Shown in pieces: positions 26,260 to 37,256 of a stretch of 64,000 nucleotides of DNA (positions are counted from its first letter, which is position 1; each line of letters starts with the position of its first letter). Both the position numbers and the translations under genes were made by a program. Where the stretch lies: positions 1-64,000 of the forward strand of contig JAQAZG010000010.1 in the NCBI GenBank assembly GCA_027864655.1, in the 5' to 3' direction. A model generated the notes under the pieces. That model did not search any database. It was not told the origin of the DNA and saw only the letters and a program-made list of their open reading frames with translations. This stretch comes from Oleispirillum naphthae (lineage in GTDB: Bacteria; Pseudomonadota; Alphaproteobacteria; Rhodospirillales; Rhodospirillaceae).

Positions 26260-27750
26260 CTATTCGCGCCAGAATGCGGGCTGGAGGAGCACCAGCACCG
26301 AGAGAATCTCCAGCCGTCCGATCAGCATGCCGAAAGCGAGCATCCACTTCGCCGCATCCGGCAGGGTGGCGTAGGTGCCCGCCGGGCCGATGATCTCGCC
26401 GAAGCCGGGCCCGACGTTGGAGATCGCCGAGGAGGCCCCGGAGATCGCGGTGGTGAAGTCGAGGCCGAGGAACGACAGCCCCACCGCCAGCCACGACACC
26501 GACAGCGCGTAGAGGAAGAAGTAGGCCATCACCGCATCGGTGGTGCCGGTCAGGAGCGGGCGGCCGTTGTAGTGCGGCAGCATCACGATGTGGGGGCGCA
26601 GCATGCGCGCCACCTGCTGCTTCGCGGCGAGGAACAGCACCTGGAAGCGGAACACCTTGAAGCCGCAGGTGGTGGACCCGGCGCAACCGCCGACGTATTG
26701 CAGCACGAACAGCAGAAGCACCGGCAGGCCGCCCCACAGCTGGATGTCGGTGGCGGTGTAGCCGGTGCCGGTGATGATCGAGGTGGCGTGGAACACCGCG
26801 CCGAGCACCGCGAGACCGATGTCGTAGCCGCTGTCGGAGATCAGCCAGGCGGCGATCAGCGCGGCGGCGAGGCCCAGCGTGGCGAGGAAGACGTGCACCT
26901 GATCGTCGGAAAAGAGCGGCCGCCAGTTGCCGCGCGCCGCCTGTAGGTAGAGGGCGAACGGCAGGGCGGCGACGATCATGCCGCCGGTGGCGACGGAGAG
27001 CATCGCCGGGGAGCGCCAATGGGCGAAGCCGTCCGGCCGGGTGGAGAAGCCGCCGGTGGAAAGCGTCGTCATCGCGTGGTTGACCGCGTCGAAGGGGGTC
27101 ATCCCGACGAGCCAGTAGAGCGCCGCCCAGAGCGCGGTGAGCAGCGCGTAGATCGCGGCGAGTTCGAGCGCGATCGGGCTGACGCGGGAGAAGATCTTGT
27201 CCGGGGTGTCGAAGGCCTCGGTCTTGAACACCTGCATGCCGCCGACGCGCAGCATCGGCAGCAGCGTCACCGCCATCAGCACGATGCCGATGCCGCCCAG
27301 CCATTGCAGGGTGGAGCGCCACAGCAGGATCGCCGGACTCTGCGCGCCGACGTCGGCGAGGATGGTGGCGCCGGTGGTGGTGAGCCCGGACATCGCCTCG
27401 AAGAAGCCGTCGGTATAGGGCAGGGCGGCGCTGCCGAAGCAGAAGGGCAGGGCGGCGAACACCGGCAGGATCGCCCAGATCGAGGTGGCGAGCAGGAAGA
27501 CGTGGCGCAGGTTGACGCGGCGTTTCGCGCCGCCGCAGCTGAGAATCATCGCCAGCCCGACGAACACGGTGACCGCGGCGGCGGCGGCGAAGATCACCCA
27601 GTCGCCGCCGCCCTCGGAGAGGGAAACGGCGGCGGCGGGCGCCATGGCCACGGCCAGAACGATCAGGAACAGCCCGACGACGAAGACCACCGGACGGATA
27701 TCGAGCACGCTTTCCCCCACAACAGGCGACGAGGCCGTACTATGCGCCAA
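26260..27750 (-). CDS. trkH: Trk-type potassium uptake protein TrkH
   Basis: The 496-residue membrane protein has the four-repeat TrkH/KtrB architecture. Selectivity-filter segments are visible as SGLTTTGATI (about 120), TTLSTGGFST (about 230), ITGTGYTATD (about 325) and ISNVGPGFGEI near the end. It forms the K+ channel of a Trk system; the regulatory TrkA subunit is not in the window. It is convergent with the hslO operon. Confidence 0.93.
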   Translation of the reverse strand: MAHSTASSPVVGESVLDIRPVVFVVGLFLIVLAVAMAPAAAVSLSEGGGDWVIFAAAAAVTVFVGLAMILSCGGAKRRVNLRHVFLLATSIWAILPVFAALPFCFGSAALPYTDGFFEAMSGLTTTGATILADVGAQSPAILLWRSTLQWLGGIGIVLMAVTLLPMLRVGGMQVFKTEAFDTPDKIFSRVSPIALELAAIYALLTALWAALYWLVGMTPFDAVNHAMTTLSTGGFSTRPDGFAHWRSPAMLSVATGGMIVAALPFALYLQAARGNWRPLFSDDQVHVFLATLGLAAALIAAWLISDSGYDIGLAVLGAVFHATSIITGTGYTATDIQLWGGLPVLLLFVLQYVGGCAGSTTCGFKVFRFQVLFLAAKQQVARMLRPHIVMLPHYNGRPLLTGTTDAVMAYFFLYALSVSWLAVGLSFLGLDFTTAISGASSAISNVGPGFGEIIGPAGTYATLPDAAKWMLAFGMLIGRLEILSVLVLLQPAFWRE

Positions 27751-27763
27751 ACCGCCTCTCCTG

Positions 27764-29911
27764 TCATCCGCGCGGGCCGGTGCGGCGGGGCAGCCGCCGT
27801 TCGAACTCGCGGTGCGGCGCGGGGTGGCCGCCCAGGTATCCCTGCATGATGTCGCACCCGGAGCGGGCGAGGAAGGCCTTCTGCGCCTCGGTTTCCACCC
27901 CCTCGGCGACGACCATCAGGCCGAGGCCGTGGGCCATGGCGACGATCGCCTCGATGATCGCGCAGTCGCCGCGGTGGTCCGGCACGTTGTGGACGAATTC
28001 GCGGTCGATCTTGATGATGGTGACCGGCAGGTCGCGCAGGTAGGCGAGCGAGGCGTAGCCGGTGCCGAAGTCGTCGATGGCGAGTTCCACGCCGAGGGTC
28101 CGCAGGGCGTGCAGGCGGTCGATCGACCCCTGGGTGCCGCGCATCGCGAAGCTCTCGGTGATTTCGAGCTTGAGGAGTTCGGGCGGCAGGCCGGAGTCCG
28201 CCAGCGCCGCGGCGACGGTCTCGACGATCGGACTGGAGGTGATCTGCACGCCGGAGATGTTGACCGCCACCGGCACCGCGGCGAGGCCCGCATCGAGCCA
28301 GGTCTTGACGCGGCGGCAGGCGTCGAACAGCAGGTGTTCGCCCATCGGCACGATCAGGCCGGTCTTCTCGGCGCGCGGGATGAAGGCGTCGGGCGGGATG
28401 ATGCCGCGCTTCGGGTGGCGCCAGCGCGCCAGCGCCTCGGCGCCGCAGAGCGCATCGTCGGCGAGGCGGAATTGCGGCTGGTAGAACAGCTCGATCTCGC
28501 CGGCGTCGATGGCGCGGCGCAGGCTGGTCTCGATCCGCAGGTTCTTGAAGGCGATCTTGGTGAGTTCGCGGGTATAGATGCGGAAGCGGTTGCCGCCCTC
28601 GCTCTTCGCGTGGTGCACGGCGGAATCGCAGTTGCGCAGAAGCGCGGTGACGCTCTGCCCGTGCTCGGGGAAGAGGGTGATGCCGATGGACAGGGTGACG
28701 AACGCCTCGAAACCGTCGAGGTCGAACGGCTCGGTGCAGGCTTGCACCACCTTGCGCGCCACCCGCGCCGCGTCGTCGGCGGAGGAGACGTCCTCCAGCA
28801 GCACCGCGAACTCGTCGCCCGACATGTGCGCCACCAGGTCGGCGGCGCGCACCGAGTTGGCGATGCGCGAGGCGAGCGCCTGCAGCAAAAGGTCGCCGGT
28901 CTGGTGCCCCAGGGTGTCGTTGATCGTCTTGAAGCGGTCGATGTCGATGAACAGCAGCGCCAGCGCGCGGCCGGTGCGCCGCGCCCGGGTCAGCGCGCGC
29001 TCCAGCGCCGCGCCCAGCATCAGGCGGTTGGGCAACTGGGTCAGCGGGTCGTGGTGGGTGAGGTGTTCGAGGCGGCGCTCGGACTCCTTGAGCCGCGAGA
29101 TGTCGGAGAACACGCAGACGTATTGCGCGGGCGCGCCCGCATCGTCGCGCACCGTGCCGATCGCCATCCACATCGGCAGCGCCTCGCCGGACTTGCGCAG
29201 GCTCCACATCTCGCCCTGCCACTGGCCGGTCTGCTCCACCGCCGCCCACAGTGCGGCGTAGAAGGCGTCGCCGTGGCGCAGCGAGCGCATCACCGCCACC
29301 GGGCGGCCGACCACCTCGTCCGCGGCATAGCCGGTGACCTGCACGAAGGCGGGGCTGACCGCAACGATGTCGCGCGCGGCGTCGAGCACCATGATCCCTT
29401 CCACCGCGTTGTCGAACACCGCCGCGGCCTGGCGCAGCCGCTGTTCGGTGCGCATGCGCTCGGTGATGTCGCGCCCCACCGCGATGGCCAGGCGCTCGGC
29501 ATCGCCGGCGCGCAGGCTGACCGCGATCTCCACCGGGAAGCGGCTGCCGTCGGCGCGGCGGAATGCGGTGACGATGGTGCGGCTGCACATCTCCGGGCGC
29601 TGCGCGCAGCCGGAGTGGTCCTCGCGCAGGAAGGCGAGCACCTCCTCCGCGCCGATGGCGGAAAGCGGCGGCGGCGCGGCGTGGCCGAGGGCGTCCTGGG
29701 CGGTGCGGTTCCAGTCGGCGATGCGCTCCGCCGCGATGTCGAGGATCAGCACGATGTCGGAGGAAAGGTCGAACAGCGCGCGGAAGCGTTCCAGTTCGCG
29801 CAGGCGTTCCTGCAATTCCGGGTAGTGGCTCTTCTTCAGGGACTCTTCGCCGAGGCCGATGATCCGGCCCTGGAGTTCCTGCCAGTCGATGGTCCTAGAG
29901 CGCTTCGGCAT
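27764..29911 (-). CDS. PAS-GGDEF-EAL cyclic-di-GMP signalling protein
   Basis: The 715-residue protein has two PAS-like sensor domains (about 40-150 and 160-285), a GGDEF domain with a degenerate SGDEF active site (about 385) and an EAL domain with EALARW, DDFGTGYASLAYLRDLP and EGVETEAQ. GGDEF enzymes make and EAL enzymes degrade cyclic di-GMP; SGDEF variants can be active, and the EAL motif set looks intact. No membrane segment is visible, so sensing is probably cytoplasmic. Its start lies within the last codons of the dehydrogenase gene (17-base overlap), tying the two together. Confidence 0.93.
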   Translation of the reverse strand: MPKRSRTIDWQELQGRIIGLGEESLKKSHYPELQERLRELERFRALFDLSSDIVLILDIAAERIADWNRTAQDALGHAAPPPLSAIGAEEVLAFLREDHSGCAQRPEMCSRTIVTAFRRADGSRFPVEIAVSLRAGDAERLAIAVGRDITERMRTEQRLRQAAAVFDNAVEGIMVLDAARDIVAVSPAFVQVTGYAADEVVGRPVAVMRSLRHGDAFYAALWAAVEQTGQWQGEMWSLRKSGEALPMWMAIGTVRDDAGAPAQYVCVFSDISRLKESERRLEHLTHHDPLTQLPNRLMLGAALERALTRARRTGRALALLFIDIDRFKTINDTLGHQTGDLLLQALASRIANSVRAADLVAHMSGDEFAVLLEDVSSADDAARVARKVVQACTEPFDLDGFEAFVTLSIGITLFPEHGQSVTALLRNCDSAVHHAKSEGGNRFRIYTRELTKIAFKNLRIETSLRRAIDAGEIELFYQPQFRLADDALCGAEALARWRHPKRGIIPPDAFIPRAEKTGLIVPMGEHLLFDACRRVKTWLDAGLAAVPVAVNISGVQITSSPIVETVAAALADSGLPPELLKLEITESFAMRGTQGSIDRLHALRTLGVELAIDDFGTGYASLAYLRDLPVTIIKIDREFVHNVPDHRGDCAIIEAIVAMAHGLGLMVVAEGVETEAQKAFLARSGCDIMQGYLGGHPAPHREFERRLPRRTGPRG

Positions 29912-31064
29912 AGACCGTCTCGATGTCGCCGCGGCTGGGGCGGCGGGGGTTGGTGACGATGCAGGCGTCGGCGAGCGCATAGTCCGCGAGGTCGGGGATG
30001 TCGGAACGCTTCACGCCGCAGGAGGCCAGCGTGCCGGAGATGCCGACCTCGCGTTTCAGATCCTGGATGAAGCCGAAGATGCGGGAGAGCGCCCGGGGGC
30101 CGGAGAGTCCGCGCAGGTCGAGGCCGAGCGCCTCGCCGATGCGGCGGCAGCGGTCCTCCGCCGCGGGGAAGTTGTAGGCGAGCACGTGCTCCAGCAACAG
30201 CGCGTTGCATTGCCCGTGCGGCAGGTCGAGCAGGCCGCCGAGGCTGTGCGCCATGGCGTGCACCGCCCCCAGGCTGGCGTTGGAGAAGGCGAGCCCGGCC
30301 TGCAGGCTGCCCATCATCACCGCCTCGCGGCGCGCCGCATCCGCCGGGGAGGCCACTGCGCCCGCCAGGTTCTCGCGGATCAGGCGGATCGCGGCCAGCG
30401 CGTGCATGTCGGTGAGCGGCCCGGAGGCGACGGAGGCGAACGCCTCGATGGCGTGGACCAGGGCGTCGATGCCGGTGCAGGCGGTGAGGAAGGGCGGCAT
30501 GCTCGCCGTGGTTTCCGGGTCGATCAGCGCGAGGTCCGGCACCACCGCCTTGGAGATGATCGCCATCTTCACCGGCTCGCTGGGGTGGCGGATGATCGCG
30601 AACTGGCTGACGTCGGCGGAGGTGCCCGCGGTGGTGGGGATGCAGATCAGGGGCGGGCAGGGCCTGCCCACCGCATCGACGCCCTCGAAGTCCTCGATCG
30701 GGCGGTGGTTGGACGCCACGATGCCGATGCCCTTGGCGCAGTCCATGACGCTGCCGCCGCCGATGGCGATGATGCCGTCGCAGCGTTCCGCCGCATAGAG
30801 CGCCGCGCCGCGCATCACCTCGGCGGCGCGCGGGTTGGGGCTGACCTCGGTGGTGGCCACCGCCTCCACCCCTGCGGCGGCGGCGGTGGAAAGGGTTTCG
30901 TCCAGCCAGCCCGCGGCGGCGACGCCGGGGTCGCTCACCACCAGGATGCGGGACAGGCCGAGGTTGCGGGCGTAGCGTCCGGCGAGGTTGCGGGAGCCGC
31001 CGCCGAAGACGAATTCCGGGGCGACGAACTTGCGCAGGCCGGAGACGTCGATCTCATCTTGCAT
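29895..31064 (-). CDS. ErcA-like iron-containing alcohol dehydrogenase
   Basis: The 389-residue protein is a group III iron-type alcohol dehydrogenase. NAD-binding GGGSVMDCAKG is near residue 100, IPTTAGTSADVSQFAII near 146, and the iron ligands fall in ACTGIDALVHAIEAF, AHSLGGLLDLPHGQCNA. The sequence is closest in my memory to ErcA, which in Pseudomonas is tied to ethanol-oxidation regulation rather than simple catabolism. AGGGAG precedes ATG 31064. It overlaps the PAS-GGDEF-EAL gene, supporting a signalling role. An ordinary alcohol dehydrogenase is the alternative. Confidence 0.82.
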   Translation of the reverse strand: MQDEIDVSGLRKFVAPEFVFGGGSRNLAGRYARNLGLSRILVVSDPGVAAAGWLDETLSTAAAAGVEAVATTEVSPNPRAAEVMRGAALYAAERCDGIIAIGGGSVMDCAKGIGIVASNHRPIEDFEGVDAVGRPCPPLICIPTTAGTSADVSQFAIIRHPSEPVKMAIISKAVVPDLALIDPETTASMPPFLTACTGIDALVHAIEAFASVASGPLTDMHALAAIRLIRENLAGAVASPADAARREAVMMGSLQAGLAFSNASLGAVHAMAHSLGGLLDLPHGQCNALLLEHVLAYNFPAAEDRCRRIGEALGLDLRGLSGPRALSRIFGFIQDLKREVGISGTLASCGVKRSDIPDLADYALADACIVTNPRRPSRGDIETVYAEAL

Positions 31065-31191
31065 CGCGTCCGTTCTCCCTCCGGGTATTCTCCGGTCTTC
31101 TTCGTCGCAGCGACCGTCATAAAGAACAGGTTGCATCTCCGGGGAGGTATTTCAATGTTTGCGCCGCGGCGTGGGGCGGCGCGTTTTCCGC

Positions 31192-31812
31192 CTATGCGCC
31201 GTCCGGCCAGGCGAGCCGCGCGGCCAGCCCGGCGAGCACCGTGCCGGTGAAGCGGCTCTGCCACTTCCACACCGCCGGATGGCGCGCCAGCGCCGCGCCG
31301 ATGGGGCCGAAGGCGATGGCCGCGGAGGCGAGCACGGTCAGCCCCAGCGCGGCGAAACTCACCCCGAGGAGGAAGAGCTGCGGCGTGATCGGCCCCGCCG
31401 CCGGGTTGGTGAACTGCGGCAGGAAGGCGATGAAGAACACCGCGAGCTTGGGGTTGAGGAGGCAGCTCAGCGCCGCCTGGCGGAGGATCACCAGGGGCCG
31501 CGCCGCGGCGAGCGCCGCCTGCGGCGCGGCCCCTGCGCGGAAGGCCTGCGCCGCGAGCCAGATCAGGTAGACCGCGCCCGCGATCTTGATCGCCGCATAG
31601 GCCCACGGCAGGGCGAGGAACACCCGCGACAGCCCGAGGGTGATCAGGGTGACGTGGATGACCAGGGCGCCTGCGATGCCGAGCGTGGCGAGAAGCCCCG
31701 CGCCGCGCCCCTGGGCGATGCTGCGGGCGATCACGTAGGTGAGGTCCGGCCCCGGCGTGACCGCAAGGGCGAAGGCGGCGGCGAGAAACGCCCAGTAGAG
31801 AGTCCAGTCCAT
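31192..31812 (-). CDS. LysE/RhtB family amino acid exporter
   Basis: The 206-residue inner-membrane protein has the LysE signature near its N-terminus, VTPGPDLTYVIARSIAQGRGAG, and about six membrane helices, with LNPKLAVFFIAFLPQF in the middle. Members export amino acids or homoserine lactones; the substrate cannot be told. Its start directly abuts the stop of the upstream lipoprotein gene. Confidence 0.9.
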   Translation of the reverse strand: MDWTLYWAFLAAAFALAVTPGPDLTYVIARSIAQGRGAGLLATLGIAGALVIHVTLITLGLSRVFLALPWAYAAIKIAGAVYLIWLAAQAFRAGAAPQAALAAARPLVILRQAALSCLLNPKLAVFFIAFLPQFTNPAAGPITPQLFLLGVSFAALGLTVLASAAIAFGPIGAALARHPAVWKWQSRFTGTVLAGLAARLAWPDGA

Positions 31813-32211
31813 TCAGCGTACGCGGGTGATGCCGGGAAGGAAGCTGCCCATGCGGGTGTCGGTGCCGTAGGGGTTGGGCGCGGCGAAGCAGGAGACGTCG
31901 GCGAGCGAGCGGTAGCAGAAGGGCTCGGGCGGCGGGGTATAGGCGATCCGGATGGGGCGGCAGTAGCGGTCGCCCTGGCTGGCGCGCACCGAGGAGCAAT
32001 CTTCCGAGCGGAAGTAGGAGACGATGTGGTCCACCATGGTCTTGTCGGTGACCATCAGGGTGGCGACGTCGGCGGCGAACAGCGCCTGGTAGCCGTGGTT
32101 GAAGGGGGTGAGCTTCTCCACCCCGGCGCTCGGCACAGCGTCGTCGAGGGAAGAGAACCAACACCCGCCGAGCGTAAGCAGGGCGAGACAGGAAAGAGGA
32201 ACCCTCCACAC
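31813..32211 (-). CDS. Putative lipoprotein, function unknown
   Basis: The 132-residue protein has a signal peptide with lipobox LTLGGC at residue 17, then a soluble region with VDHIVSYFRSEDCSSVRA and GDRYCRPIRI, including several cysteines that could form disulfides. I do not recognise the family. It is upstream of and touching the LysE gene. Confidence 0.75.
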   Translation of the reverse strand: MWRVPLSCLALLTLGGCWFSSLDDAVPSAGVEKLTPFNHGYQALFAADVATLMVTDKTMVDHIVSYFRSEDCSSVRASQGDRYCRPIRIAYTPPPEPFCYRSLADVSCFAAPNPYGTDTRMGSFLPGITRVR

Positions 32212-32324
32212 CGTCGGACACTCCGTTTGAAAACAGGCCGTCGCAGTATACTATCTTCGGGTTCCGTTAAAAAATCCTGAAGCCGGCGCGGCTCGCGGCG
32301 GCCGGCGCATGGGGGAGAGCGGTC

Positions 32325-34337
32325 TTGTCCTTCGGCTCGGTATTCATCACCGACCGCGCCTTCTGGCGTCCCGGCTCCGGCGTCGCGGCGCGTCAGCGCG
32401 AGATGCTGGGCTATCTGGCGGAACAGGGGCCGGTGGACCTGATCTACCTCGGCACCGCGCTCGGCGAGTTCGAGCGGCTTGCCGCCAACCTCGCCGCCTC
32501 CGCCGCGGCGCGGGAGATCCGCTGCGAGGCTCTGGTGCCGACGCTGGACCTGCGGCGCGCCGCGGCGCGCCTCGGCGGGCTGATCGCGGAGCGCCGCCCC
32601 TCCCGCGTCCTGGTGATGTCCGACGATCTCGCCTGGGTGCCGGATTTCGTGCCCGCCACCATTCCCGTTCTGCTCGACGCCGAAGCGGCGGAAACCCCGG
32701 TGCGCCTGGGCGAGGCCGAGCTTTTCGCCCTCGCCCGCCGTTTCGACCGGGTGCTGTGCGCCTGCGAGGGCATGCACGCCCGCGCCGCCGCCGCGCTGGG
32801 TGCGGCGCGCTGCGGCTTTGCGCCGCACCCGGTGGCGGTGGCCGACCCCCTGCCGCCGCTGCGCCGCGAGGTGGCGCGCATCGGCGTGTTCTTCGGCGAC
32901 GGCTGGGTGGACGCCGCGGCGCTCTCCTGGCTGCACGACGCGGTGTGGCGGCGGCCCGAGCTCGCCGCCGCGCGCGGCGCGGTGGAGGTGGTGGTGGGCG
33001 GCGCGGTCGGCGGCGCGGGCGACCTGCCGAAGGCGTGCCCGGATTTCCGTTTCGTCGGGCCGGTGGACCGCGCCCTGCCGTTCTTCGCCGCGGTGGATGT
33101 GGTGGCGGCGCCGCACCGCGCCCCCGGCGCGGCGCGCACGGTGGTGGAGGCGCTGGGCCACGCGCGGCCGCTGCTCGCCACCCCCGCGGCGATCGCCGGT
33201 CTCTTCTCCCTGGCCGCGCCGGCCTGCCTGCTCGCCGAGGCGGCGGAGGACTTCGCCGCCGCGCTCGCGCTCCTCGTCGGCAGCGCGGTGGAGCGCCGCC
33301 GCCTGGTCGATGCGGGGCTCGCGGTGGCGGTGGGCGCGCTGTCGCCCGAGGCGTGCTTCCGTCCGGTGATCGAGGCCGCCGCCGGGCTGCGCCCGCCGCC
33401 CGCCCAGGCCGGGGCGGGCGAGCCCGCGGCGGAGATGTCCCTGCCGCAGGCGCTGAGCCAGGGCCTGGCGCACCAGCGCGCCGGGCGTCTGCACCAGGCG
33501 GAGCAGGTGTTCTCGCGCATCCTTTCCTCCGCGCCGGACCATCCGGAAACCCTGCACGCCCTCGGCACCCTGCTCATCCAGAAGGGCGACACCGCCGCCG
33601 CGGTGCCGGTGCTGCGGCGCGCCACCGACCGCCGCCCCGGCAACGCGGTGAGCTGGAACAATCTCGCCACCGCGCTCAATGCGCTCGCCCGCCATGCGGA
33701 GGCGGAAGAGGCGGCGGAGCGCGCGCTCGCCCTGCGCGAAGGCTATGTCGAGGCGCTGCTCAACCGCGCCCGCGCGCGCCGCGGCCTCGGCCGCGCCGAG
33801 GCGGCGCTCGCCGACTGCGCCGCGGCGCTCGTCCTGCGCCCCGAAGCGCCGGAACTGCTGCACGAACGCGGCCTGGTCTTCGGGAAGCTCGGCGACGCCG
33901 CCGCCGCCGAACGCGACCTCAAGGCCGCGGTGGCGCACCGCCCCGGCGAATCGGGGTGGAACGCCGACCTCGCCCGCCTGCTTTCGGCGCGCCGCGCCGC
34001 CGGGCTGCCGCGGCCGCGCGTCGCGCTGTGCTGCGCCGGCGGCGGCCTGCCGCCGGACTGGGAGCCGGTGTGGGCGCTGCCGGGGGTGGAGGCGGTGGCG
34101 GTTTCCGCCGCGGCGGCGCTTTCCGAACGCTGCGACCTCCTCATCACCGACGACGCGGCGCTCGCCCGGCGCGCCGCGGCGGCGCGCCGGGCGGTGTGGC
34201 TGCGCGGCGCGGGCGCGGGCGACTCGGAACGCATCCGCGCCTTCGCCGAAACCCGGGACGGCGGCTGGGCGGTGGCCGATATCGCGGCGCACCTTGCCGT
34301 CTGGGCGCGCGCCTGGGCGCTTCCGCCCGCCTCTTGA
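32325..34337 (+). CDS. Glycosyltransferase-like / TPR fusion protein
   Basis: The 670-residue protein has an N-terminal half (about 1-365) resembling a GT4-type glycosyltransferase, with RRFDRVLCACEGMHARAAA, CGFAPHPV and a C-terminal donor-type segment with FRFVGPVDRALPFF and VVAAPHR. A block of about five TPR repeats follows (about 380-555) and then a short degenerate domain with DLLITDDAALARR. The start is a TTG at 32325, supported by GGGGGAGAG eight bases upstream, an unusual initiation codon here. The role could be protein or polysaccharide glycosylation. Confidence 0.6.
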   Translation: MSFGSVFITDRAFWRPGSGVAARQREMLGYLAEQGPVDLIYLGTALGEFERLAANLAASAAAREIRCEALVPTLDLRRAAARLGGLIAERRPSRVLVMSDDLAWVPDFVPATIPVLLDAEAAETPVRLGEAELFALARRFDRVLCACEGMHARAAAALGAARCGFAPHPVAVADPLPPLRREVARIGVFFGDGWVDAAALSWLHDAVWRRPELAAARGAVEVVVGGAVGGAGDLPKACPDFRFVGPVDRALPFFAAVDVVAAPHRAPGAARTVVEALGHARPLLATPAAIAGLFSLAAPACLLAEAAEDFAAALALLVGSAVERRRLVDAGLAVAVGALSPEACFRPVIEAAAGLRPPPAQAGAGEPAAEMSLPQALSQGLAHQRAGRLHQAEQVFSRILSSAPDHPETLHALGTLLIQKGDTAAAVPVLRRATDRRPGNAVSWNNLATALNALARHAEAEEAAERALALREGYVEALLNRARARRGLGRAEAALADCAAALVLRPEAPELLHERGLVFGKLGDAAAAERDLKAAVAHRPGESGWNADLARLLSARRAAGLPRPRVALCCAGGGLPPDWEPVWALPGVEAVAVSAAAALSERCDLLITDDAALARRAAAARRAVWLRGAGAGDSERIRAFAETRDGGWAVADIAAHLAVWARAWALPPAS

Positions 34338-34406
34338 CCGAAAGCGATTGCCGTACCGCCGCCGGAGAGGTATATCCCGCCCGTGGCACGGCGGATGAGG
34401 TGCGGC

Positions 34407-34841
34407 GTGGACAGTTTTCCCTGGTCGGATGAATACGCCACCGGCAACTGGGCGATCGACGCTCAGCACCGCCGTCTTCTCGAGCTGGCGAGCCTGCTCG
34501 GCGAGGCGCTGGCGGCGGGGCGCGCCGACGAGATCGCCGCCGAGGCGCTCGCCGCTCTCGAAAACTACACCCGCTATCACTTCGCGGAGGAGGAGGCCTA
34601 CTTCGCCTCGATCCGCGCCCCTAGCCTCGCCAGGCACCGCCGCATGCACGCCTCGCTGGTCCTCGACGTCGAATCGATGCGCTTCAATCTGGTGTCGCGC
34701 CATCCCGGCGTCGGCGCGCAACTGGCGCGCTGGGTGGTATCCTGCCTGTTGCCGCACATGATGTACGAGGACACCGCGGCGATCGCCGCGACCGGCGGCA
34801 AGCGTTCCACACCGCGCGCGCAGGCGGCGGCGGAAGAATAA
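34407..34841 (+). CDS. Bacteriohemerythrin
   Basis: The protein is an O2-binding di-iron hemerythrin of about 144 residues. All ligand motifs are visible: FPWSDEY and IDAQHRRLLELA, YHFAEEEAYF, ARHRRMHASLV and LPHMMYED. I chose GTG 34407, with GAGG nearby; ATG 34395 and GTG 34383 are in-frame alternatives. Oxygen sensing or delivery is known for the family; here it stands alone, with no fused signalling domain. Confidence 0.88.
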   Translation: MDSFPWSDEYATGNWAIDAQHRRLLELASLLGEALAAGRADEIAAEALAALENYTRYHFAEEEAYFASIRAPSLARHRRMHASLVLDVESMRFNLVSRHPGVGAQLARWVVSCLLPHMMYEDTAAIAATGGKRSTPRAQAAAEE

Positions 34842-34860
34842 CGAACACGGAGAATCGAAT

Positions 34861-37120
<2,260 letters not shown>

Positions 37121-37142
37121 TGGGGCCGCGTGGAAACCACCA

Positions 37143-37232
37143 GGCCGGGGCTCCGCCCCGCCCCACGGCAAGCCAAGTGACGGGATCCAAGGGCTCAAGG
37201 CCCTTGGTGGGGTCCAGGGGTGAAACCCCTGG
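37143..37232. repeat. Hairpin array after guaB (satellite of palindromic element)
   Basis: Three hairpins are seen: GGGGCTCCGCCCC near 37147, CCAAGGGCTCAAGGCCCTTGG (37187-37207) and CCAGGGGTGAAACCCCTGG (37214-37232). They match the satellite hairpins of copies C and F in type and spacing, but the ~95-bp core is missing. They may reduce read-through between guaB and the rRNA methyltransferase gene. Confidence 0.65.
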
Positions 37233-37256
37233 CCTCGTTGTTTCCAGGGGGATGCC

